From Torymus aiolomorphi (Eukaryota > Arthropoda > Insecta > Hymenoptera > Torymidae): a DNA stretch of 64,000 nt. The stretch is taken from NCBI GenBank assembly GCA_036365515.1, contig CM070877.1, positions 88,421,522 to 88,485,521 on the forward strand. The letters are read 5' to 3'. Shown here in pieces: positions 42,600-52,720 of this stretch. The notes under the pieces are model-generated. The model ran no database searches, had not been told where the DNA came from, and saw nothing but the letters and a program-made list of their open reading frames with translations. Position 1 is the stretch's first letter; each line of letters begins with the position of its first letter. The position numbers and the translations under genes are program-made.

Positions 42600-43316
42600 A
42601 TGGAAGGTTCATTAACTCGTGACACTTTCAGGTACATCTTCTACACTAGAAGCACAGTATTTTCCACCAATCGAGTTATCGCCAAATAAAAATTACGTTT
42701 TAGGCCTTGTTGAACTTTTAACATTTAATTCAATCCCCAATATAGATAGTAACAATAATAAGTTTTACGTAAGTGGAAACGTTGTCCTTCTTCCGGTGGG
42801 AAGTTACGAAATTGAGGATATTGACAAATTCCTTCGTAAAAAATTAGCGCACAACGACATTACTTTCAATTTAAAGCCAAACAATAATACTCTTCGCTGT
42901 ACAATCAAGTGCAGTCAGGCTATAGATTTTCGACCTGAAAATTCACTCGGTCGTCTACTGGGCTTCACCAGACGTATTCTCGAACCGAACGTTGCTCATA
43001 ATTCTGACTTACCTGTTACAATTCTCAAAATCAACGCTTTGAGAGACGAGTGTAATATCACTTCGGGAGCATATATAAACGACAAAAAAGTACATACAAT
43101 TCACGAGTTTTTCCTGCAGTACCTCTGGGGTATAAAATCATCGAAGTTCCCTCACACATCATTTACCTTCCGATTGCCGTAAAGCGTATAGATCATTTAC
43201 AAGTACGCATCATCGATCAAGACGGAGATTTAGTAAATTTCCGCGGAGAAGTTATAACTATAAGGTTGCATATCCGCCAATCATATTGGGAATCGTTTAC
43301 AACAAAAACTATATAA
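42600..43316 (+). pseudogene. Penton-like minor capsid protein, two frameshifts
   Basis: Single-jelly-roll-type minor capsid gene, about 238 codons. The ATG at 42600 is out of frame with the main body, which begins TLSGTSSTLEAQYF, implying a 1-nt indel near 42617. The body runs through YVLGLVELLTFNSIPNI and SLGRLLGF. Near 43110 one nucleotide is missing and the frame changes; after it the sequence carries IIYLPIAV and RIIDQDGDLVNFRGE, typical of the C-terminus of Polinton penton proteins. The stop at 43316 lies within the next gene's TATA box. Confidence 0.75.
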
Positions 43317-43432
43317 GCAGAGAAATATGCCCACCACGCATCAGTCATCGACGAACTGTGAAGACGCTAACACGTCGGAGCATAAAAAAACTAAAAAGTC
43401 TAGGCTTAAAAGTAGTACTTGGTGGAAAATAA
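43262..43432 (+). CDS. Possible small basic protein overlapping the penton end
   Basis: A frame without an ATG reads YKVAYPPIILG then NKNYISREICPPR and RRTVKTLTRRSIKKLKSLGL, ending at TAA 43432. The very basic end resembles a DNA-condensing core peptide. It overlaps the penton 3' end in another frame. A competing frame from ATG 43325 (58 codons, Lys/Ser/Cys-rich) looks less protein-like. If the initiator was lost by mutation, this is a pseudogene. Confidence 0.35.
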   Translation, partial: KVAYPPIILGIVYNKNYISREICPPRISHRRTVKTLTRRSIKKLKSLGLKVVLGGK

Positions 43433-43462
43433 CTTGCATCATCTTTTGCTGCTTTCAACGAA
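43304..43462 (+). promoter_or_regulatory. TATA box and leader before the capsid gene
   Basis: AACTATATAAGCAGAG at 43308-43320. The leader to ATG 43463 is about 145 bp and contains the small basic frame. Confidence 0.5.
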
Positions 43463-44698
43463 ATGGAAGAAATTCTAAGCATACAGACACCTGTAACTTT
43501 TGATGAATCCGTAGCGCACTACGAGGTTCATGCTCACCAACCGTATACATCATCATTTAATAACAGCGATGAAATACGCATATCTATTCAATATCAAGAT
43601 TTATGTCTCTTACCTTCACGCAGTGCGCTACATATCTGCGGACGATTGGTTAAAACTAATAATACTCCCGTTGAAAATACAAAACTTGTGAATAATGCCA
43701 TTTGTCATTTGTTTGAAGAAATCAGATATGAGTTGAACGCCATTGAGATAGACAAATGTAAAAATGTTGGTTTAACTACTCTCATGAAAGGATGGGTGTC
43801 ACTCAATCCGACTCAGAGTTTTATCTTGAAAATGCTGGCTGGATCGATATAGAAGAAACACAAAAGATAATCGATGATGCCGGTTACTTCAATGTATCGA
43901 TTCCATTGAGCCTAATTTTTGGCTTCGCAGAGGACTATCGTAAAATAGTAGTAAACGCAAAGCATGAACTCGTTCTCATGAGATCAAGAAACGACTTGAA
44001 CGCTGTTGTACAAACAGCTACACGAGCAGCCGAACAAGACGTTTATGAGAACTTTAAAATTGAATTAACTAGAATCGAATGGCTTATGCCATACGTAGTT
44101 GCATCTAACTCTAACAAAATTCGCCTACTAGATTTTGTAGGAAAAGACCGTCCTATTGTCATGAGTTTTCGCACGTGGGAATTGTATGAATACCCATTAC
44201 TTCCGATTACGTCGAGACAGGTGTGGACTGTAAAAACATCAAATCAACTTAAAAAACCACGCTTCGTCGTCTTAGGTTTTCAAAATTTTCAGTCGAAAAG
44301 ATAAGAAGGCAGTAAACGCTAGCCGCTTTGATCACTACAATCTTACAAATGTAAAACTCTTTCTCAATTCTCAGTCATATCCGTATGGTAATCTTAACCT
44401 CGATGTGAATCGTAATCAATTTACCATGCTCTACGATATGTACGCTAATTTTCAAAATTCTTACTACGGCAAAGATCCAGAACCTATGTTGAGAAAGTCG
44501 CAATATCTCACATACATACCGCTGATAGTAATAGACTGCTCAAAATAAAACGAGTCCTTAAAAAGCGCCCCTGTAGACATCCGTCTGGAATTTGAAGCAA
44601 AGGAAAATTTTCCGGCTGGAACTTCAGTCTACTGCTTGATCTTGCACGATCGTATAGTTCAATATAGTCCCGTAAACGGCGACGTGCAGAAACTTTAA
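43463..44698 (+). pseudogene. Major capsid protein-like gene, two frameshifts and a stop
   Basis: About 411 codons from ATG 43463 to TAA 44698. Conserved stretches in order: EIRYELNAIEIDK, then after a 1-nt loss near 43804 LENAGWID and GFAEDYRKIVVNAKHEL, FRTWELYEYPLL, then after a second shift near 44293 NASRFDHYNLTNVK and YPYGNLNLDVNRNQF, an in-frame TAA at 44547-44549, and IRLEFEA near the end. I take it as the major (double jelly-roll, hexon-like) capsid protein from its position beside penton and protease and its wide occurrence in insect Polintons; structure prediction would be needed to prove the fold. Confidence 0.7.
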
Positions 44699-44769
44699 GG
44701 AGTATATAAGGTGAGTGAGCCTCCGGCTCCTTGTCATTCGTCATTTGGAAATCAAAGTGAAATTTTGCC
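44699..44769 (+). promoter_or_regulatory. TATA box of the right terminal gene
   Basis: GGAGTATATAAGGTGAG at about 44699-44715, with the ATG about 60 bp downstream. Confidence 0.6.
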
Positions 44770-45285
44770 ATGGACTACGCAGTGGATATGCAGGGCTTTA
44801 AAAAGCCTGGCAATGATTTTGTTTTGAAAGAGTTGGCTTTTGTGTCTCTCAACGACGGCGATGAGCCAGTAGTGCACCTCTTCAAGCCACCATTTCCTTG
44901 GCGAAGACTGACAGACAAGTACAAACGTGAAAATTTGTGGTTAGAACTTTGCTACCATGGCCTGTCATGGGATGGTGGTGATTACGATTATACTGAAATC
45001 GGAAAAATTATTCAAGATGCATTGAAAGATGCTAACAGAATTTTTGTCAGTGGTGTGATAAAAAAGTTGTGGTTAGAGCGTTTCAACTTCAAAGTTACAG
45101 ATATCACTGAAATGGGCTATCCGGCGTTCGATTATCCAAGATCAGTGACTATATGTGCTAATCATAATGGAGCGTACAAAACTACTTGTGCTCGATACAA
45201 CGTAAAGCGCATGAAGCAGTTTTACCTCAACGATTCAAACATGGAGTGGGAAGACATCATGGAATGGGAAGATATTGATGAATAA
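44770..45285 (+). CDS. Polinton-associated protein of unknown function (right copy)
   Basis: 171 residues, intact, intronless. Paralogue of the 32604-33197 gene: shared VDMQGFK, FVLKELAFVSL, HLFKPPFPW, WLELCYHGLSW and a C-terminal Cys/His cluster (ICANHNGAYKTTC). It ends with an acidic near-repeat (WEDIMEWEDIDE). The two copies lie at opposite ends of the core region and point outward, so they may have arisen by terminal duplication. Function unknown; zinc binding is inferred from the Cys/His spacing. Confidence 0.78.
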   Translation: MDYAVDMQGFKKPGNDFVLKELAFVSLNDGDEPVVHLFKPPFPWRRLTDKYKRENLWLELCYHGLSWDGGDYDYTEIGKIIQDALKDANRIFVSGVIKKLWLERFNFKVTDITEMGYPAFDYPRSVTICANHNGAYKTTCARYNVKRMKQFYLNDSNMEWEDIMEWEDIDE

Positions 45286-45331
45286 ATTTTTAAGGGCAAT
45301 GGAGGGGTTGATAAACAGGTAGAACCTCACA

Positions 45332-45359
45332 GGATAGGAGCGAGGTGGGGCTCCTATCC
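45332..45359 (+). terminator. Strong hairpin after the right terminal gene
   Basis: GGATAGGAG and CTCCTATCC flank a GC-rich centre, followed by CC, TT and an A-run then a T-run. It could mark a 3' end. It differs from the histone-type loops at 25-29 kb. Confidence 0.6.
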
Positions 45360-45420
45360 CCCTTAAAAAAATTTTTTTATTCAGTAGACCAGTAGATGGC
45401 GCTCGCAAGCAATCGAGGTC

Positions 45421-45465
45421 TTATATAAGCATGTTGCAGTCGCTAGAGACTTTCATTCCCTCATA
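45421..45465 (+). promoter_or_regulatory. TATA box of the myristoylation-motif gene
   Basis: TCTTATATAAGC at 45417-45430, 37 bp before the ATG. Confidence 0.6.
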
Positions 45466-45615
45466 ATGGGTCAAACCAGCAGCTCGACCGTTGCTCCCGA
45501 GCAACAGCGACTCATACAAAACGATTCAAAACAGTCGCAATGGAAAAAATGTTCGGAAAAAATTCCCACAAACACATATTCTTTGCCCGAGCAAAAGGGT
45601 TATAAAAAGTTCTAA
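45466..45615 (+). CDS. 49-residue protein with N-myristoylation motif
   Basis: The ATG at 45466 gives MGQTSSSTVAPEQQR, a textbook N-myristoylation start (Met-Gly with Ser/Thr at positions 5-6), then a Gln/Lys/Ser-rich tail to TAA 45615. A TATATAAG box at 45421-45428 precedes it by 37 bp, matching the other Polinton genes. Myristoylated virion or membrane-linked proteins are common in related DNA viruses. It is the outermost gene before the right terminal repeat. Shortness is the main doubt. Confidence 0.6.
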   Translation: MGQTSSSTVAPEQQRLIQNDSKQSQWKKCSEKIPTNTYSLPEQKGYKKF

Positions 45616-45822
45616 ATATTAACTAGTAGATAAGAGCCGCTGGCCGAGTGATGCAGGCTGGCAAGCAGCAGGCCGCCGACCGCCCGCCGCCGACTGCTAC
45701 CGCTGCCCGTTTGCAGCAGGCTGTCGTGCCGCTCGTCGCTGGCCGTTCGCTGCCAGCGGCCCGGTCGTCGCTCCAAGGCCTGCCGCATGTACACGTGCAT
45801 TCACGGCTGGCCGAGAGAGTTA

Positions 45823-45951
45823 CGGGCAAGACCTGATCGAGAATCGGTAGGTCGGTTCTGGCTCAACGCGTTGGCGCGCGCGGGTGAGTCAGAGACGGTA
45901 TACCGATTCTGCATGTCTGGGTTATATTGGCTCTCCGTGCAACTACGGGTG
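45823..45951 (-). repeat. Candidate right terminal inverted repeat of the Polinton
   Basis: Reverse complement of 24754-24877: CGGGCAAGACCTGATC ... CGGTATACCGATTC ... GCAACTACGGGTG. The inner flank (45640-45720) is GC-rich with GCAGGCTG and CCGCCGAC words that echo 24960-25035 on the other side. Confidence 0.5.
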
Positions 45952-46369
45952 CGAATACGCGGACTACAACAAACAACTGGGGTACAAAAACAGGAAAAAA
46001 TTTTTGAGGGCATACCTACCAGACAAGTTTTTTCTGGTTCCTTAGGTGTCTCCCTACATAAAAATACTCATGAACACGGTTTATCATTTACCAAACTTTT
46101 TCGCCGACCAAATCGATGTCAAAATTTTAATCCAATTATTCTCTTTTTTAAAGAATACATCGTATTATTGATATAGTCGAAATTCCTTTCATTTCGACGC
46201 TTTCTTAGGCCCCTGTACTTAAATTGTTACTAAAAGAAGACAGTTTTACAACAAAATAATGAAGGTTAAAAAGAAAGCTTGCTGATTTTAATGGCGTTGA
46301 AGCATAAAAAATATAAATTTGATAGAAAATTAAAAATCCTGATACTTAAATCCCTTTTTGCTTTTGTTT
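45952..46369. other. Flank without gene
   Basis: AT-rich; nothing recognised apart from a short inverted AAAAAATTTTT-type tract. Confidence 0.4.
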
Positions 46370-46985
46370 CCTAGTGGAAATCGTTTTTGTGAATAACTGT
46401 AAATAATTGAAAATAACTGAAAATAATTGTTTGATTTGAGACGTAAATAACAGATATTTTCAGTTATTTACAGTTATTTACAGATATTTTCAGTTATTTA
46501 CACTTTTGTAAATTAATAATTGTAGGAAAAAATGTATTGAGAACAGTTATTAACAATCATTTTCAGTTTTTTCTGTTATTTACAGTTATTTACAGTTAGT
46601 TACAGTTATCTTCAGTTATTTACAGTTATTTTCAGTTATTAACATTTATTTTCAGTTATTTACAGTTATTAACAGATTTTTACAGTTATTTACAGATATT
46701 TGTTAATATACACATTTAATTTTTTTCGCTATAATGACAATTTTATTTTCCATCAACAAAATTGTAAATAACTGTAAATAATTGTAAGAAACTGTAAATA
46801 TCTGTAAATAACTGTAAAAAACTGTAAATAACTGTAAATAACTGAAAATAACTGAAAATAATCGTTAGTTACGTCTCAAACCAAACAATTATTTTCAGTT
46901 ATTTACAGTTATTTACAGTTATTTTCAGTTATTTTCAGTTATTTACAGTTATTTTCAGTTACTCACAAAAACGATTTCCACTAGG
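46370..46985. mobile_element. CACTA-like MITE 'D' with AATAACTG subterminal arrays
   Basis: Ends CCTAGTGGAAATCGTTTTTG and CAAAAACGATTTCCACTAGG are exact complements. The interior is repeated AATAACTGT / ACAGTTATT and AAAATAACTG words, as in MITE B at 20929-21569. About 616 bp; the 2-bp duplication is not clear because of a possible C loss at the left end. Confidence 0.85.
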
Positions 46986-47069
46986 GTAGTTGCAAAAACA
47001 TGATTTTTTCAAGTTTACATAGAGTAGAATTTAAAACGGAAGTAATATTTTATTTTCATGCACATTGTT

Positions 47070-47914
47070 AATACGCTGTGTCTTTGGAAAAAGAAACAAA
47101 TTACATATATCGATAGATGTTTTCTCGCTTTTTTCAATGGTTTTTTCCAGTCAAAAACTTAAGTAGAAAGTTCAGAGCGATTTCTCAAAAAGAATATTTT
47201 TTTTCAAAAACAATTTTGACATTCGAAAGAACAAGTTTTAAGCTACCCTCAAATTTCAAGTTGAAGAAATGAAATTTCATAAGTCATAAAATTGAAATAC
47301 GGCGACGAGTGGCCGCGCTTGCCCTGCGCCGGAACACGCTGTTACGGACGAATTTTACTATTCGTTGTTTCGTACTTGAAACATATCATATTTTCAATTT
47401 TTCAAACAATGATCTTCTTAATTGCAAACGCTGAAGAAGTTATTTCCAAAGTGAAACTTCTAATTTCTTTATGTTTCTCGGAAAACAACGCTTTTACTTC
47501 CCAAGATGCGGCACAATCATTCCAATATAACAATAATCAATGTAGTTTGGTATCAACAGCGGTTTTTTATTGTAGAGAATTAAATTTGAAATTAAATAAA
47601 AAAGAATGGTAGTTTTTTTCAGCAAATTTATCTCTGACTGCCGTAGTTAAATTTTATTACTATTGAACTCTTCCTTTCTCCAACATGAAATGAGTGTTTT
47701 GTATAGCTTCGACTTGCTCTTTCGAATGAAAAAATTAATTTAAAAAAAAAAAAGAAATGGTATTCTTTTAGAGAAATTGCTCTAAACTTTCAACTCAAGT
47801 TTTTGACTGAAAAAAGCATGTCAAAGAAACAACAACAATATAGCACCATTGGAAAAAAACAGGAAAACATCTATTGATATATTTAGTTGTTTTTTTCGAA
47901 AGACTCAGCGTATT
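47070..47914. repeat. Foldback element of about 845 bp
   Basis: The left arm AATACGCTGTGTCTTTGGAA ... ATAGATGTTTTC ... TTTTTCAATGG is matched by CCATTGGAAAAA ... GAAAACATCTAT ... GACTCAGCGTATT at the right. The inner arms also pair near 47160 and 47800 (TCAAAAACTTA / AAGTTTTTGAC). The middle has a diverged open frame (47292-47612) that I do not trust. Confidence 0.75.
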
Positions 47915-47982
47915 ATGAGCATTTATGAGTTGAACACAGCGTATTATGAGCAATTATGGGTTGAACACAGCGTATTATGAGC
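47906..47982 (+). repeat. 31-bp tandem repeat, left of the LTR element
   Basis: GAACACAGCGTATTATGAGC recurs with a 31-bp period (47906, 47937, 47968). It continues at 56341-56402 beyond the retrotransposon, showing the element landed in this array. Confidence 0.9.
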
Positions 47983-48537
47983 TGTTACGTGTGAGCCTAT
48001 CTCGGTTCACGCACGTACGAAGGGTTCTGAGGTATTCGTGTCGTTCCAAGCCGAGACTCTAAACGATGCAGTGAAATAGTAAACTAGAGTTAAAGTATAC
48101 TTGAGTTATTTATTAAAATACTTATAGGCGCGAGAGAGATAATCGTAACGCGCGTCCGCGATGCAACCGATCGACGTCCTCTCGTGAATTCGTTATCCGC
48201 TCATCCTCGTCCCTCGTACCTCGCTTCCGTCCTCTCTCTGACCCCGCTTTCGTTCTCTTTCTTTCTGTCTTCTGGATGCGTTCCCCTTGGTTTTTATATC
48301 TCTGTCTTGGGGATCGTAAGTGGGGGATCATTGCTCATCGGCTGTTCGTTTCTTCCCCCTAATTCGACGTCCAGATCTCGTGCCGGTGATTCAGTGCCTC
48401 GCGGATTCGCTGTTCTGCTGACTGGCATTGGTTGATGTCATGCACCTTCGACATTCGACGTCCTCTATCAACGCTCGGCATATTGCTGACCGGGAGTTTG
48501 TGTTGCGCTTTCTCTCTGGAAGCTACCACTCGTAACA
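47983..48537 (-). repeat. 3' LTR (555 bp)
   Basis: Nearly identical to 55739-56340 but lacks a segment of about 50 bp (GGGCTACGTGTCTTCG ... region) before the GCGCTTTCTCTCTGG end. Begins TGTTACG, ends CGTAACA. Confidence 0.93.
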
Positions 48538-48963
48538 CGTCTGAGGGCCGCGACATCGACCTCCGAGGCGATGAAACAAGTGATGAGGCGGGAGAAAAAT
48601 TTTCCTTTTTTTTTCTTGATATTAGGGTTAGATGCGGTAGGTTCGTAGAATTGCTGCTAGAATTCGTTGGAGTTAGTTCGATACTAAAGTCTATATACTG
48701 CTAGGGTTGGCTAAGGTTGACGTCGAGCGGTCGGGAGTGTTAACAAAATTATTCATCTTTCTAGGGTATGATGTGTGTATGTTACAGTCTTAATATTCGT
48801 GTGTAGTGTTGTGTCTGCGTGAGTGTACCTAACAATACAATGCTAAACCTAACGATTGTTCTCTCTCGCTTCTTATTATATTCTTCTTGTACATAGAGTC
48901 TGTTAATACTTGGATACATGATATACTGATAATGCAATAGATATGTATATATATATTTTTTCT
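48538..48963. other. Non-coding part of the LTR element next to its 3' LTR
   Basis: No polypurine tract is obvious on the minus strand beside the LTR. No gene seen. Confidence 0.4.
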
Positions 48964-49374
48964 TTATTTATGACATGTTATAGGATCGAGCTTGCGGCTC
49001 TGATTCTTCTCAACCCGTGCTTCGTGTTGACGGTGTAGCAGGGTGATGATTCTCCCTGTGGTAGTCGAATAATGTACCGCTGAAGGTAGTAGCGCTTGCG
49101 ATGGTGTACCTGGAAAAAGTTCTTTATTGATTAGTAGCGGGGGCTCCCTTCCCCTAGGCCAGAATTTCCAACCCAACGCGAGGACGATTATGATCGCGAC
49201 GATTGACCCGCCTGAATACGAGACTGCTTGTTTTAGGGCTATAAACTCGCCATCCACGGCGTCGCGTTGTTCTAGTTCCTGCGCGCGGTTGATTATGTTC
49301 TTCAGCTCGTTTCGCAATTCTAGCGAAGCGGGCTGCGCGAGCTTGCTTTGTGGCATGCTAACAGATTCTCTCAT
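48964..49374 (-). pseudogene. Possible env-like C-terminal fragment
   Basis: 136 codons on minus, close to the 3' LTR where env is found in Gypsy-type errantiviruses. A helix rich in Glu/Arg/Gln (LRNELKNIINRAQELEQRD) precedes a hydrophobic segment (SIVAIIIVLALGWKFWPRG, about residues 57-75) that would span the membrane, then a polar tail. No fusion peptide or ectodomain remains. Identity as env is inferred from position and the helix-plus-anchor layout only. Confidence 0.4.
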
Positions 49375-49860
49375 TGTGTTGCAGCATCGATCCTCCGCCG
49401 GTAGTGACTATTAGAATAAATTATGTCAATAATATACAAAATTTTGTGTTTGTTAAGAGTAGATGTCCTACAGTATTACATCAATGCTTAAAGATGCCTC
49501 AAAATTGAAAGAAAAGGATTTCCGACTTATAAGTTATACGGAATGCCAATTGAAAGCACATATAACGCGCGGCGCGCATGAATTTGGCTAGTATTTTGAA
49601 AATGTAGATAAAAATAACGTAACACATGGCGCAGTCAGTAAGCTGTTCGCCTGTCCCCCTGAATTCCTATGGGAGTCTTAATATCGCATGCCGATGGTTT
49701 CATTGTTACTGTGGCGTCATTGGAGGGTGACATCTAAATGATGGTTACCATTTAGTCGGTTTACTATATAGTTATTTGTGGTGCATACAAATTTCATACA
49801 ATGTCAAGTAGTCTAATTTCTACCTTCACAATTTCTTAGCAAGATGACTTAAAAGTTGTT
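49375..49860. other. Non-coding interior of the LTR element
   Basis: No coding or motif signal that I can support. Confidence 0.35.
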
Positions 49861-50605
49861 TTATTATAGTGATTTATTGTGAAAAGGTTTATTAACTTTT
49901 ATTGGATGTTTAAATAACTTTTTCCAGTTCAGTTATGTTATTTACCAGTAGTTAACGTCGAGGGGATTAGTTTAAGCCCTCACTCAAGTATTTCTGATTA
50001 TTAGTTGATTTATTATAGGGCTTTATTGTTCAAATGTTTATTAGCCTGAATTGAATGTTTAAATAACTTTTTTCAGTTCAGTTATGTTATTTACCAGTAG
50101 TTAACGTCGAGGGGATTAGTTTAAGCCCTCACTCAAGTATTTCTGATTATTAGTTCATTAATTATAGTGATTTATTGTTAAAATGTTTATTAATCTTTAT
50201 TAATTATTTAGCTAATTTCCGGGAGTGAAATACCTTGTCCCCCTTATAGTTAAAATTAGGGGCAATCGTTTAAGCCGTCTCTGACATTTTTCCGATTGCA
50301 AGTTTATTAATTATAGTGATTTATTGTTAAAATGTTTATTAATCTTTATTAATTAATTAACTAACTTCCGGGCGTGAAATACCTTGTCCCCCTTATAGTT
50401 AAAATTAGGGGCAATCGTTTAAGCCGTCTCTGACATTTTTCCGATTGCAAGTTTACTAATTATAGTGATTTATTGTTAAAATGTTTATTAACGCTTATTA
50501 ATCATTTAAATAACTTTTGGGCGTGATATGCCTTTTCCCTCTCATAGTTAAAATTAGAAGCGATCGTTTAAGCCGTCTCTGAAATTGTTCCGATTGTAAG
50601 CATAC
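49861..50605. repeat. 149-bp tandem repeat, five copies
   Basis: Units start with TTAATTATAGTGATTTATTG at 49861, 50010, 50158, 50307 and 50456. Each contains a variable middle and ends CCGATTGCAAGTTTA or TCTGATTATTAGTT. The first two copies resemble each other more than the last three, so the array grew in at least two steps. Confidence 0.92.
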
Positions 50606-50951
50606 AGCGTATGCTTTTATGAGTGGTTACGCAACTCTTCTTCCTATGTAGTTGTAGCAAGCTCGTGTATGTATATGCACGCTGAGCTATACCTCAATGC
50701 ATTTGACTGCATCCCTATGCAGACGCTCCCTATGCTTGCTCGCCTGTCCAGAGCTAGTAGTGTATGGGGTCGGTTTTTTCCTTTAAATTAATATCTTACC
50801 TATTCTGTTTTCCCTTATTTCTGAACCCTTCTCTAAATGATTATGTGGCCCATAGGGTCCTGTTCAGATATTTAAATTATGAATTTATTGTTTATTTCTA
50901 TGACTTACATTAAATTTTAATGAAGATTTTTATGTAGTTTCCAGAGTATTG

Positions 50952-50989
<38 letters not shown>

Positions 50990-51139
50990 GCTATTATTAT
51001 TACTATTTTTGCTATTATTTTTTTTTTCTTCTTCATTTAACTAGCAGTCTCAGTTACATACGCCTATACCTTCTCAATCTTAATGTAAGAATCTTTTTTG
51101 GGTTTAAATTTATTCTGTGCCTAGTGGAAAGAACTACCA
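50606..51139. other. Non-coding interior with an (ATT)n microsatellite
   Basis: (TTA)n at 50953-50989 followed by degenerate copies; no gene. Confidence 0.7.
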
Positions 51140-51493
51140 TTATTCCCTTCGGACGGTTGAGGTCGGACATCCCGCATGTTCCCCTTTTCTTATTCCATTA
51201 CGTAGCCATTCAAAAGCGTAGAATTCGCTCGACCAGTCGGGTTCTATATTAGTATAACTTCTTATTTTATTCATTAGCCGTGCGGCGGTGAGTATGCGCT
51301 TTACATTTATGCTGATGTCCGTCTTAACTTGATTAGAAGGCCATCTACAGTTCGGTTCATGTATATAATACGCGCGTCGCCTAGTTAGTCTGAAATGATG
51401 ACTTGTTTGTCCCGAGTCCTCTATGAGTGTGAGTGTGAGTGGTGATGTTATTCCTGTAATAACCAGATTGGTCATGACGAAAACGTATTCCAA
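51140..51493 (-). CDS. Unassigned 117-codon frame in the LTR element
   Basis: Minus frame with a hydrophobic start (MEYVFVMTNLVITGITSPLTL) like a signal peptide, then a polar, Arg-rich body with Cys residues. It lies upstream of the env-like tail on the same strand, so it might be the N-terminus of an envelope gene. No family recognised. Confidence 0.3.
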   Translation of the reverse strand: MEYVFVMTNLVITGITSPLTLTLIEDSGQTSHHFRLTRRRAYYIHEPNCRWPSNQVKTDISINVKRILTAARLMNKIRSYTNIEPDWSSEFYAFEWLRNGIRKGEHAGCPTSTVRRE

Positions 51494-52273
51494 CTTTTTC
51501 AGCGTGCTTCTTTTTCCTAACTAATTTCGATGTTTAAAATTACTATATGTTATTCTAGCGATACTCACTGCCGAACTAAAGATATTTATTATTACTTTTT
51601 TAAAGAACTGTATGTTTGACGTATCTTTGCACGTGTGATGTGCTTTTTTTCTCGACTTGGGCGCGCGAACTCCCCGCGATTGGGCCTGTTTTTTTTCTTT
51701 AGAAGAACATACGTGATAGCGACCTTTACCTGCGCGGCGTCTGAGGGGCCGCGGAAAAAAGAAAAAATATATATTCCCCCCGCCTTTTTTTTTTTTTTTA
51801 GCGTTTTCTATGCTCGCCTGTCGTGTGAGGGGCCGCGATGAATTTGCGCGAACGACTCTCCTCTTCCGAAACCTTCGAAACCTTATTTATTCGTTTATTG
51901 AAAGATTCGTAACTTTTTCGATATTCGTATGTACGACTCGCGTTTGATCCCCTTTTCTTATTTTAGCGTCATGTCTGCTATGATTAATTTCCACGATTTC
52001 GCACGGCCTTGCATATTCCGGCTCTATTTGGTGGAGTCTCGCTTTCTTCGCGAGATATTCCATTTTTCCTCTCCCCGAGGAAATGGTGAGTGCTTTACCT
52101 TTGATCGTAGTAAAACTTAAAATCGTATATGACTTGGGCCAGTTTCATTGCAGTGAGAGTTCTTAATTGTGCTAGTGTGTATGTACCGTCCACCCTGTAG
52201 CTATCCTACGTTAGCTCCTCCTTTTCTCGTTCTGGATTCCTTTTTCGTTTTTCTTTTCTTTGTCCCGTTGTAA
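51494..52273. other. Non-coding interior of the LTR element
   Basis: CT-rich sequence with repeated GAGGGGCCGCG words (51740 and 51830), which also occur beside the 3' LTR at 48541. No gene. Confidence 0.4.
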
Positions 52274-52720
52274 CTCAGAGGCCGCTGTGCGTGTTTGCCT
52301 CTCTGATACGACTCAGAGGCTTTGGGGCGTGTTTGACCTTTCCCTTGTTCCTGTTTTCTTTCGCAGCTCAGAGGCCGTTGCGCGTGTTCGCATCTCTGAT
52401 ACGACTCAGAGGCTTTGGGGCGTGTTTGACCTTTCCCTTGTTCCTATTTTCTTTCGCAGCTCAGAGGCCGTTGCGTGTGTTCGCATTGTAGATACGGCTC
52501 AGAGGCTTTGGGGCATGTTTGACCTTTCCCTTGTTCCTGTTTTCTTTCGCAGCTCAGAGGCCGTTGCGCGTGTTCGCATCTCTGATACGACTCAGAGGCT
52601 TTGGCGCGTGTTTGACCTTTCCCTTGTTCCTGTTTTCTTTCGCAGCTCAGAGGCCGTTGCGCGTGTTCGCATCTCTGATACGACTCAGAGGCTTTGGGGC
52701 GTGTCCGACTTTTACAGGTA
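52274..52720. repeat. 93-bp minisatellite, almost five copies
   Basis: CTCAGAGGCCGTTGCGCGTG starts at 52274, 52367, 52460, 52553 and 52646, an exact 93-bp period. As 93 is 31 codons, it creates long repetitive frames on plus that are not genes. Each unit contains TTTCTTTCGCAG, a good splice acceptor on plus. Confidence 0.95.

Larger units (their letters stand above)
24754..45951. mobile_element. Polinton/Maverick (adintovirus-like) element, about 21 kb with a 2.9-kb insertion
   Basis: The core set is present: protein-primed polymerase B, integrase with chromodomain, packaging ATPase, adenain-type protease, penton-like and major-capsid-like genes, and a PLA2-domain protein. Together these define Polintons, related to viruses named adintoviruses. 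Limits are taken from the inverted repeats at 24754-24877 and 45823-45951; removing the mariner insertion leaves about 18 kb, a normal Polinton length. If these repeats are not the TIRs, the certain part is 32.6-45.6 kb. No 6-bp target duplication could be fixed. Polymerase, integrase and capsid genes are broken, so this copy is not competent. Confidence 0.7.

Noticed and set aside
47292..47612. 106-codon plus frame in the foldback
   Set aside because: No ATG-proximal signals, no domain, and it sits between inverted arms; likely chance.
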